Of a stretch of 64,000 bases of DNA, positions 43,386 to 51,464 are shown in pieces (position 1 is the stretch's first letter; the number at the start of each line of letters is the position of its first letter). The stretch is from Chloroflexota bacterium (GTDB taxonomy: Bacteria; Chloroflexota; Anaerolineae; Promineifilales; Promineifilaceae): positions 1 through 64,000 of the forward strand of contig JAGOMA010000001.1 in NCBI GenBank assembly GCA_017993775.1, read 5' to 3'. The notes under the pieces were generated by a model, which saw only the letters and a list, made by a program, of their open reading frames with translations, was not told the origin of the DNA and made no database searches. The position numbers and the translations under genes were made by a program.

Positions 43386-46300
43386 ATGATTGATTTTACC
43401 CTACTAGAAACTACCATCCATGATCTACAAGCCGGGATGAGCAACGGCCGTTTCACCGCCCGCGCTCTGGTCGAACAGTATCTGGCCCGCATTCAGACGC
43501 TGGATCCACAAGTCAACGCCATCGTCGAACTCAATCCCGACGCCCTGGCCATTGCCGACGCCCTGGACCGCGAACGCGCGACCCAGGGGCCGCGCGGCCT
43601 GCTGCACGGCATCCCCATCCTTCTCAAAGACAACATCGACACCGCCGACGCCATGCAAACCACCTCCGGTTCCTTGGCGCTCGCCGGTTCCATCGCCCCG
43701 CAAGACGCTTTCCTGGTAACTCAACTGCGCGCCGCCGGCGCAATCATCCTCGGCAAAGCCAATCTCAGCGAATGGGCCAACTTCCGTTCGACGCGCTCCT
43801 CCTCTGGCTGGAGCAGCCGCGGCGGGCAAACGCGCAATCCGTACGCCCTGGACCGCAGCCCATGCGGTTCCAGTTCCGGCTCGGCCGCGGCAGTGGCGGC
43901 CAATTTCTGCGCCGCCGCCATCGGCACAGAGACAGATGGCTCCATTGTCTGCCCATCACACGCCAACGGAATTGTGGGCATCAAGCCCACGCTTGGGCTT
44001 GTCAGTCGTTCGGGTGTCATTCCCATTGCCCACAGCCAGGATACAGCCGGGCCGATGGCCCGCACCGTTGCCGACGCGGCCATTTTGCTTGGCGCAATCA
44101 CCGGCGCAGACCCCCGTGACCCGGAAACGGCCGTTTCCCCCCATCCCGCCACCACCGATTACACTTCCTTCCTCGACAAAAATGGCCTGCAAGGGGCGCG
44201 CATTGGCGTTGCCCGAAACTTTTTTGGCCACAATCCCGACGTGGACGCCCTCATGGAACAAGCCATCGTCGCCATGAAAGCGCAGGGCGCAGAAATTGTC
44301 GATCCCGCCAACCTGGATTCTCTGGATGGGTTTGGCGAGTCGGAAGTGACGGTTTTGCTGTACGAATATAAAGCCGATCTGAACGCTTATCTGGCGACTT
44401 TAGGGCCAGACGCGCCGGTGAAAACCATGGCCGAGGTGATCGCTTTTAACGCGGCCGACCCCGCTGTCATGCCTTATTTTGGGCAGGAGCGAATGCTGGC
44501 GGCGCAGGAAAAAGGGCCGCTGACGGAATCCGCCTATCTGGAAGCGTTGGCCGCCAATCGCCAGCAGGCGCGGCAGGAAGGCATCGACAAAGCGCTGCAA
44601 ACCCATCGCCTGGACGCCATCATCGCCCCGACCGGCGGCCCGGCCTGGCTTATCGACTGGGTGAATGGCGATCATCACGGCGGCGGCAGTTCGTCGCCGG
44701 CGGCTGTGGCCGGCTACCCCAGCATCACGGTTCCGATGGGATTCGTGCGGGGTTTGCCGGTGGGTATCTCGTTTATCGGCGGTCAGTACCAGGAAGGCAT
44801 CCTTATCCGGTTGGCGTATGCTTTCGAGCAGGCCGTGCAGGCCCGCCGCCCGCCCAAGTTTGAGCCGACGGTACCATTTGCCGCGCAGATGAAACGGCCG
44901 TTCCCTTCCGCCCTGTTCACAGTTCTTGCCCTGCTCTTGCTGGTTCTGATCACTGCCTGCCAGGGCATATCGCCGGCCCAAGACGCGGCAACCGGCGACC
45001 CGTCTCCTCTGCCACCGCCAACGCTGTCCGCTCAGGTCGTCACCCCGGAAACAATCAACAATGCACCAAATGACGGCGCCGGAACCCAGCCGTTGACACC
45101 GCCTGTCGATCCTATTTCTCCAGAAACAGTGGGGCGCTTAACGGCCGTTACCCGTTTGGGCAACGATCGGGCAACAGAGGTCGTGGTCGATCGCAGCGGT
45201 CGTTACCTGGGCATCATTACCACCATCGGCCTGTATGTCTACGACAAAACCGCCTGGACCCTGGTCGATTTTCTGCCGGTAGATGAGCCGATTCGCAGCG
45301 CGGCCTTCTCGCCCGACGCCCGTCATCTGGCCGTAACCGACTGGGGAAACACCCAGATCACGCTCTGGGAGTTCGGCAGCGATCAGCCGCCTATCATGCT
45401 GGACGGGAACGATGAGCCTGGCGCTCGAGTTGTGTTCTCTCCCTCAGGATTGCTTGTCAGCAGCACCGCCAGCCAGATTGTTGCCCAGGATTGGCAAAAT
45501 GCGGCCGCGCCTGTCAACCTGGTTTTGGCCCCGGACAACGGCCGTTTAGGGCGCGCATCCTGGTCTGCCAACGGCGAATTCATCGCTGTGCCCGTGCAAA
45601 CGCAGTCGGGTTATGAAGTGGTTGTGATGCCAACCGACGGCGGCCAACCTTTGCCTGTGCTGCGTAATCTTGAGGGCATGGTGTTGGAACACGGCCGTTT
45701 GTCCCCTGATGGCGCCTACTACGCAGCCATTGTCACAGACCCAACTTTGCAACGCGACAACGCCCTGCTCATCTGGCAAACAGACACCCCCGACGCACGC
45801 TACCAGGTTCCCGTCGGCCAATTTGTCGCCGAAACCAATTGGGACTTCGCCACCGACAGCCGATCGCTGGCTGTCACCACAATGTCCGAACAAATTGAAA
45901 CCATTCAACTGGAAAGTGGTCAAAGTACAGCCGCCCTACCCATTGCCAGAGCCGTGGCCAGCGCTTCAGAGTTGAAGATTATTTTCGATGGGCAGCACAT
46001 CGTTGTAGCCTTAGATGATGGCTCCCTAAACGTCTGGAAAGCCACCGAACTTGGGCTGGATCGCTTCCTGGTCGATTCTCGCGTCCCCCTGACCGACCTG
46101 CAATTCCTCCCGGAGAACGATCAATTTGTTATTACCGACGAAACAGGTCAGGTAGAAGTTCGCCGACTGCCAGACGGCCGTCTCCTGCAAGCCCTTTCGA
46201 ACCACGTCTCCAGCGATATTACCGACGCCGTGTTTTCGCCCGACAACGCGGCCATTGCGGTGAGTCTGGCCGGCGGCGGCATCCAAGTTTGGGGGCTGGA

Positions 46301-47105
46301 GGGTGAATTGCAGAGCACCATCACCGGCCCGCCGGGCAAAGTCGACGTTCTGGCCTACTCGCCAGACGGCCGTTACCTGGCATCTGGCCTTGGCGAACGA
46401 ATCGGTCCCACAGCCTTTGATGACACCGTGGACATCTGGCAGATGCCGGAAGGCGGGCTGCACACCAGCCTCGGCGGGGAAAAGGAAGACGCGCCCGGCT
46501 GCTCCTTCTTCCGTAACAGCCTGGCCTTTTCCTCCGACGGCCAATACCTGGCTTCCGCCTCCCACGATTTCACCGTTGGCTTGTGGCAGGTAAGCGACGG
46601 CGCGCTGGTGCACAATTTCCCGGCGCACACCGACTCTGTGCTGGACGTGGCGCTGTCGCCGGACGGCCAATACCTGGCTTCCGCCTCCGAAGACGCCACC
46701 ATTCGCCTGTGGCGGCTGTCCGATTTCCAATTGGTCCACGAGCTGACCGGGTCGGTGGGTGGTTTTTGGACGATTAGTTTTTCGCCCGACGGCCGTTACC
46801 TGGCCGGCGGCGACATGCTGGGCCGCCTCTACCTCTGGGACATGGCTTCCGGCGAACTGGTTCGCACGTTCGAGGGAGAGAAGTACAAACAAAGCGATCT
46901 GGCTTTTTCGCCCGACGGCCGTTTGCTCGCCGCCGGCGGCAACGGCGAAGCTATCCAATTGTGGCAGGTAGACACCGGTCAGGTGGTGGGCACCCTAGAC
47001 GGCCACAGCGGCATCGTGCGGCGCGTGGCCTTTTCCCCCGATGGCTTAATGCTTGTTTCCGTCGGTCAGGACAATGTCCTGCGCCTTTGGCAGGTCCAGT
47101 CTTAA
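43386..47105 (+). CDS. amidase fused in frame to a WD40 lipoprotein
   Basis: 1239 residues. Residues 1-500 are an amidase-signature enzyme with LLKDNIDTADAM (Lys) and GSSSGSAAAVAANFCAAAIG (Ser region), ending in the usual RRPPKFEP. Immediately after, Met502 begins KRPFPSALFTVLALLLLVLITAC, a full lipoprotein signal with lipobox ITAC. A P/T-rich linker and a beta-propeller follow, made of many WD40-like repeats (FSPDGRYLAS, VGLWQVSDG, IRLWRLSD). No stop codon separates the halves and 44889 is an in-frame ATG, so this may be a recent gene fusion, a lost stop codon or two translated products. The real start is the ATG at 43386. Confidence 0.88.
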   Translation: MIDFTLLETTIHDLQAGMSNGRFTARALVEQYLARIQTLDPQVNAIVELNPDALAIADALDRERATQGPRGLLHGIPILLKDNIDTADAMQTTSGSLALAGSIAPQDAFLVTQLRAAGAIILGKANLSEWANFRSTRSSSGWSSRGGQTRNPYALDRSPCGSSSGSAAAVAANFCAAAIGTETDGSIVCPSHANGIVGIKPTLGLVSRSGVIPIAHSQDTAGPMARTVADAAILLGAITGADPRDPETAVSPHPATTDYTSFLDKNGLQGARIGVARNFFGHNPDVDALMEQAIVAMKAQGAEIVDPANLDSLDGFGESEVTVLLYEYKADLNAYLATLGPDAPVKTMAEVIAFNAADPAVMPYFGQERMLAAQEKGPLTESAYLEALAANRQQARQEGIDKALQTHRLDAIIAPTGGPAWLIDWVNGDHHGGGSSSPAAVAGYPSITVPMGFVRGLPVGISFIGGQYQEGILIRLAYAFEQAVQARRPPKFEPTVPFAAQMKRPFPSALFTVLALLLLVLITACQGISPAQDAATGDPSPLPPPTLSAQVVTPETINNAPNDGAGTQPLTPPVDPISPETVGRLTAVTRLGNDRATEVVVDRSGRYLGIITTIGLYVYDKTAWTLVDFLPVDEPIRSAAFSPDARHLAVTDWGNTQITLWEFGSDQPPIMLDGNDEPGARVVFSPSGLLVSSTASQIVAQDWQNAAAPVNLVLAPDNGRLGRASWSANGEFIAVPVQTQSGYEVVVMPTDGGQPLPVLRNLEGMVLEHGRLSPDGAYYAAIVTDPTLQRDNALLIWQTDTPDARYQVPVGQFVAETNWDFATDSRSLAVTTMSEQIETIQLESGQSTAALPIARAVASASELKIIFDGQHIVVALDDGSLNVWKATELGLDRFLVDSRVPLTDLQFLPENDQFVITDETGQVEVRRLPDGRLLQALSNHVSSDITDAVFSPDNAAIAVSLAGGGIQVWGLEGELQSTITGPPGKVDVLAYSPDGRYLASGLGERIGPTAFDDTVDIWQMPEGGLHTSLGGEKEDAPGCSFFRNSLAFSSDGQYLASASHDFTVGLWQVSDGALVHNFPAHTDSVLDVALSPDGQYLASASEDATIRLWRLSDFQLVHELTGSVGGFWTISFSPDGRYLAGGDMLGRLYLWDMASGELVRTFEGEKYKQSDLAFSPDGRLLAAGGNGEAIQLWQVDTGQVVGTLDGHSGIVRRVAFSPDGLMLVSVGQDNVLRLWQVQS

Positions 47106-47175
47106 ACGCCCGGAACACGTAACCAGGCAGCTTCTCTGGAAGCCCTGATACGGCCGTCTAAAAATTGCGTAACGC

Positions 47176-47208
47176 AGATTGGTCCAATCTCCTAGATTGG
47201 ACCAATCT
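47176..47208. repeat. double palindrome upstream of SCO1
   Basis: AGATTGGTCCAATCT (47176-47190), a 3-nt spacer, then AGATTGGACCAATCT (47194-47208). The arms pair perfectly over 15 bp, and each is itself a palindrome around one base. It could be a terminator stem (no T-run), a two-site operator or a cruciform. Confidence 0.85.
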
Positions 47209-47265
47209 TACCAGGTTAAAAACACACGGACCCTTAGGCTCTTACAAATACAGGAACACAAACTT

Positions 47266-47862
47266 ATGAAAATCTTTACACGTCTGAATTTACTCATCCT
47301 CGGTCTGCTGCTTCTTGTGGTGGCTTGCGGGCCGCAAACCCATGAATTTGGCGGCCTGTCCTTCGAGGACCCACAAGTTGCGCCCGATTTCACCCTATCA
47401 GGCGTCAACAACCAGAGCGTCAGCCTCAGCGATTTTCGCGGCCAATATGTTTTTATCTATTTTGGTTATACTTTTTGTCCCGATTTATGCCCCGACACCA
47501 TGGCCAAGCTGGCCCGTGTCCGTAAGGAGTTGGGCAACAAGGGCGAACAAATGCAGGTCATTATGATTTCGGTGGATCCCGCCCGCGATACACCAGACAA
47601 GTTGGCCGAATATGTCGGCCACTTCGATGACAGCTTTGTTGGCCTGACAGGCAGCGACGAGGAACTTGACGCGACCGGCGCGGCTTATGGTTTGTATTAC
47701 GATCGCCACGACGGTACACCCGCCACTGGATACCTCATCGATCATACAGCCCGCACGTATTTGCTGGACCCAGACGGCCGTATCATCGTCGCCTACCCAC
47801 ACGAAGCCCTCGACGACGCCATCGAAGCCGATATGCGCTGGCTGCTGAAGCAAAACGGCTAG
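47266..47862 (+). CDS. SCO1/SenC-type copper/redox lipoprotein
   Basis: A 198-residue exported thioredoxin-fold protein that helps insert copper into the CuA site of cytochrome oxidase or acts as a thiol reductase. The lipobox is LVVAC (Cys21). The copper-binding motif CPDLC (Cys71, Cys75) lies in FIYFGYTFCPDLCPDT, and the third ligand His lies in YLIDHTARTYLLDPDGRI. I chose the ATG at 47266 because the signal peptide begins there. No oxidase genes are nearby. It lies 33 nt before the histidine kinase gene, so the two may be co-transcribed. Confidence 0.93.
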   Translation: MKIFTRLNLLILGLLLLVVACGPQTHEFGGLSFEDPQVAPDFTLSGVNNQSVSLSDFRGQYVFIYFGYTFCPDLCPDTMAKLARVRKELGNKGEQMQVIMISVDPARDTPDKLAEYVGHFDDSFVGLTGSDEELDATGAAYGLYYDRHDGTPATGYLIDHTARTYLLDPDGRIIVAYPHEALDDAIEADMRWLLKQNG

Positions 47863-47895
47863 CGTGAGCTGCCTGATACATCGGAAGAATTAAGG

Positions 47896-50604
47896 ATGCG
47901 CTCACTTCGTCTCCGCCGCGACTTAGGGCTACAGGTCCTGGCCCTTTACCTCATCTTCGTGGGTCTGGTTGTGGGCTCCACCCTACTTTTTGAAAATTTT
48001 GCCAGCCGCCGCTTGCAAGCCGATGTGCAGGCGGCCGATCTGGCCCTGGCGCGAGCCATCGCCCAAGAAACCAGTACCTTCACCAGCAACGCCTTACAAG
48101 CTGTAGGCCGACTGGCCAGCTATCCAGAAGTGATGGACGCCGATACTGCGGGCATGACAGGCATTTTTCGCGCGGTGTTGGATGTGCGCAGCGACGTGAA
48201 CCTTGTCTACCGGCTGAATGAGCAGGGGATTATGCTTTTTCATTACCCCGTCGAGCCGGGGTCTACTGTGGGCACAGATTTTTCCTTCCGTGACTATTTT
48301 CAGCGCGCCCTGACCGCCGATGGCCCCATCCTTTCCAAGGGGCGCATCTCGCCGACGACGAATAAACCGGTGGCCACGGCCGTTATGCCCCTGTGGGATG
48401 AGAACGGCCGTTTCCATGGCCTTGTCGGCACCAACCTCAAACTCGAATCGCTCAGCCAAACGCTCAGCAGCATTGTCGGTGAATACCCTTCGCAAGAACA
48501 AATGGACATCCTCATCGTCGATGACGTCGGCCAGATTGTCGCCCACACCGACTCCAGCCTGATGCTCAGCGACGCCACCGAAACCATGCCGCAGGTGATA
48601 ACGGCCGTGCTCAACAACGCCACCGGCAGTCGGATCGCTCCCGATCTAACCGGCGAAGAAATGTTGTACAGCTATGTGCCCATCTCCAGCGCCGGTTGGG
48701 GGGTTGTGGTCAGTCGGCCAACGGCCGTGGCCTTTGCCTCGCCCAGCATTTTCCGGCGCGGCGCTCTGCTGGCCATTGTTGTCTTTTTGATTGGCGGCGT
48801 CATCTTCTGGCTCATTTTCTCCGAGCGCGTTCTGCGCCCCATCGAGCGGCTGGCCTACTTCAGCCAGACTGTCGGCCTGGAAGAAGCCTTCAGCGAAGAT
48901 CACCGCCAAAAATTAGCCACCCTCACCAGCCGGCCAGACCAGATGGGTCTGCTCATGCGCAGCATGACTGAAATGCAGCAAGCCATCGAAGCCCGCCTCA
49001 ACGAGTTGTCCACTTTGTTGGAAACAGGCCGCGCGGTTGTCTCGAGTCTCGATTCGGCGGTGGTGCTGGATACGATTTTGGCTCAGGTAGAACGCTTGTT
49101 AGACGTGAACATGAGCGCCGTCTTTGCCTATGATGAAGCGCGCAACATTTTTCGCGTAAGAGCCAGCCGCAACCTGCCCGACTGGTATATTCAACAGGCG
49201 GTCATCAACCCCAGCGACCCCAGCTCGATCACCATGCGCACCATCCGCAGCGGGCAGCCCATCCAAATCGGCGACACGGAGACCAATCCCTCGTTTAAGG
49301 CGCATCGGGATCGCGCCCGTGCGGCCGGGTATCGCTCGGTAATGGCTGTGCCGCTGTTAACGCAGCACGCGCCCCCGGCAGCGCTGCTCGTTTTCCGGCC
49401 TGATCCCCACGAATTTACGCAGCGCGAGGGCAATTTGCTGTACAGCTTTGCCACACAAGCGGCCATGGCCATTGAAAACGCGGCCTTGTTTGCCCGCAGC
49501 GATATGCGTTTGCAGGAACAAACCCGCCGCCTGGAAGCGTTGGTCCAATCCATGCAAGACGGCCTGATTTTGGAAAATCTGGAGGGGCGGGTGATTTACG
49601 CCAACCGGCGGATTGCCGAATTGTCTGGCCTGCCGCCGGAGCAAATCCAGCAGTCGCCGGTGGATGACGTAATGGCTCAACTGCTCAAGCGTGCGCCGGA
49701 CAAAGAAAATGCGGCAACGGCCGTTGCCGCCGCCCTCCATCCTAACGGCGAACACAAAGCCAACCTTGCCCTTGTCTACCCGGATCAGACCATCTATTTA
49801 CGCCTGAAGGTGTTTGAAGTAACCGATTCCCAGGGCCTGCCGCTGGGACGCGGGCGCATTTTGCAAGACATCACCCAGCGCCAGGAATTGGATCGCATGA
49901 AATCCAGCCTGATCGCCACCGTTTCTCACGAACTACGAACGCCGCTGGCGGCGATTAAAGGATACGCCACCACCTTGCTGGCCGAAGATGTGGAGTGGGA
50001 CATGGCCAGTCAGCGGGAATTTTTAGAGATTATTTCGCAGGAATCGGACCATCTGAACAATTTGGTGAACGATTTGCTGGATATGTCGCGGCTGGAAGCG
50101 GGGAATCTGACGGTGCGGCGGATTGCCTGTGATTTGGGCGAACTGATCGGCCAGGCGGCGCTGCGGGCGCACCCGCAGCCTGGCGAGCGTCTGTTGGTGA
50201 ACCTGCCGCCCGATTTGCCGCCCATCTACGCTGATCCGCGCCGCATTGAGGCGGTGCTGCGGAACCTTATCGAGAATGCGGCGAAATATGGCGGCGAGGG
50301 ACGGATTTGGATAACGGCCGTTTCCCAACCCGCCCACTTAACCATCTATGTGCAAGACGAAGGCCCAGGCATCGATGCGGAACACGCCGAGCGCATCTTT
50401 ACCAGCTTCTACCGCCAGGAAAATGGCCTGACGCGCAACGCTTCGGGCGCCGGCCTGGGGCTGTCGATTGCCCGTGGATTTGTGCGGCTGCACGGCGGCG
50501 AAATCTGGGTCGAACAAACGCCTTCTGGCGCGTGTTTAGCCTTTTCACTGCCGCTGCAATCTTCTGGGCAGCAGTTGGCGTCGTTTGCCGCAAGTGAAGA
50601 TTAA
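47896..50604 (+). CDS. membrane Cache-domain sensor histidine kinase
   Basis: A 902-residue membrane kinase. TM1 (about 13-35) and TM2 (about 290-312) enclose an extracytoplasmic double-Cache domain (for example GTDFSFRDYFQRAL, AVMPLWDENGRFHGLVGTNL), which binds small ligands. A HAMP-like linker, a GAF domain (about 370-540) and a PAS domain (about 550-650) follow. The HisKA domain has VSHELRTPLAAI, and HATPase_c has LIENAAKYGGEG, VQDEGPGID and GAGLGLSIARG. The OmpR-type regulator follows 20 nt later and is its evident partner. Confidence 0.95.
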   Translation: MRSLRLRRDLGLQVLALYLIFVGLVVGSTLLFENFASRRLQADVQAADLALARAIAQETSTFTSNALQAVGRLASYPEVMDADTAGMTGIFRAVLDVRSDVNLVYRLNEQGIMLFHYPVEPGSTVGTDFSFRDYFQRALTADGPILSKGRISPTTNKPVATAVMPLWDENGRFHGLVGTNLKLESLSQTLSSIVGEYPSQEQMDILIVDDVGQIVAHTDSSLMLSDATETMPQVITAVLNNATGSRIAPDLTGEEMLYSYVPISSAGWGVVVSRPTAVAFASPSIFRRGALLAIVVFLIGGVIFWLIFSERVLRPIERLAYFSQTVGLEEAFSEDHRQKLATLTSRPDQMGLLMRSMTEMQQAIEARLNELSTLLETGRAVVSSLDSAVVLDTILAQVERLLDVNMSAVFAYDEARNIFRVRASRNLPDWYIQQAVINPSDPSSITMRTIRSGQPIQIGDTETNPSFKAHRDRARAAGYRSVMAVPLLTQHAPPAALLVFRPDPHEFTQREGNLLYSFATQAAMAIENAALFARSDMRLQEQTRRLEALVQSMQDGLILENLEGRVIYANRRIAELSGLPPEQIQQSPVDDVMAQLLKRAPDKENAATAVAAALHPNGEHKANLALVYPDQTIYLRLKVFEVTDSQGLPLGRGRILQDITQRQELDRMKSSLIATVSHELRTPLAAIKGYATTLLAEDVEWDMASQREFLEIISQESDHLNNLVNDLLDMSRLEAGNLTVRRIACDLGELIGQAALRAHPQPGERLLVNLPPDLPPIYADPRRIEAVLRNLIENAAKYGGEGRIWITAVSQPAHLTIYVQDEGPGIDAEHAERIFTSFYRQENGLTRNASGAGLGLSIARGFVRLHGGEIWVEQTPSGACLAFSLPLQSSGQQLASFAASED

Positions 50605-50624
50605 GGAGTGAAGCGTGGGGCATC

Positions 50625-51323
50625 ATGAGTCCAAATAAATTAACCGTCCTGGTGGTAGATGATGAAAAATCGCTGCGCGATTTTGTCAAGCGCAATCTGG
50701 AAGTGCGCGATTATCAGGCGCTGACGGCCGCTAACGGCCTGGAGGCGCTGGCTTTGTTCGAGTCGAACGCCGTCGATCTGGTGATTTTGGATTTGATGAT
50801 GCCTTATATGAATGGACTGGAAACCATTCGCCGCCTGCGCCAAACGTCGCAGACGCCGATTATCGTACTGTCGGCGCTGGGCGAGGAGGAAGACAAAATT
50901 CAGGCGCTCAATCGCGGCGCGGACGATTATTTGACCAAGCCTTTTGGCGTAGGTGAGTTGTTGGCGCGGGTGCAGGCCGTGCTGCGGCGGGCGCAGGTGG
51001 CGAAACGGCCGTTCACCGACGCTCTCCTGGTGCGCGGCCCCCTCACCGCCGACATGGACCGCCACGAGATCAAACTCAACCAAAAACCACTCGATCTAAC
51101 GCCGACCGAATTTAGCTTACTGGTGTATTTTATGGAAAACGAGGGCAAAGTGCTGCCCCATCAAACGATTTTGCGCCATGTTTGGGGGCCGGAATATGGG
51201 CAAGAAACAGAGTACCTGCGGGTGTACATCGGCCGGCTGCGGCAAAAAATCGAGCCGGATTCGGCCCGCCCACGCTACTTGCGCACGGAACGAGGCATTG
51301 GCTACTCGTTTATCACGTACTAG
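50625..51323 (+). CDS. OmpR/PhoB-family response regulator
   Basis: A 232-residue transcription factor. The receiver domain (1-120) has VDDEK, phospho-acceptor Asp56 in VILDLMMPYMNG and the lysine in LTKPFGVGE. The winged-helix DNA-binding domain (about 135-232) shows LDLTPTEFSLLVYFMEN and LRVYIGRLRQKIEPD. It forms a two-component pair with the Cache kinase just upstream. The target genes are unknown. Confidence 0.96.
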   Translation: MSPNKLTVLVVDDEKSLRDFVKRNLEVRDYQALTAANGLEALALFESNAVDLVILDLMMPYMNGLETIRRLRQTSQTPIIVLSALGEEEDKIQALNRGADDYLTKPFGVGELLARVQAVLRRAQVAKRPFTDALLVRGPLTADMDRHEIKLNQKPLDLTPTEFSLLVYFMENEGKVLPHQTILRHVWGPEYGQETEYLRVYIGRLRQKIEPDSARPRYLRTERGIGYSFITY

Positions 51324-51390
51324 CCGTATCTGTAGCTGGCTGCCACGCGGCGGGTAAGATTTTTCAAAGTCTGCGGCAAAAGGCGCAAAA

Positions 51391-51399
51391 TGTTATACT
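51391..51399 (+). promoter_or_regulatory. possible extended -10 promoter for the Ser/Thr kinase gene
   Basis: TG-T-TATACT (51391-51399) matches the extended -10 form, 65 nt before the start codon. No good -35 box is present, so the call is tentative. Confidence 0.35.
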
Positions 51400-51464
51400 A
51401 TGATCGTTTCCCGTATCCGCAATGGTGCTTCACCGGGTAACAGTTTGGAGTGACAGCAGCCTGA

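Noticed and set aside
46026-46958. A 310-codon open frame antisense to the WD40 region
   Set aside because: It mirrors the repeated FSPDG and LWQ codons and has no start signal or motif.
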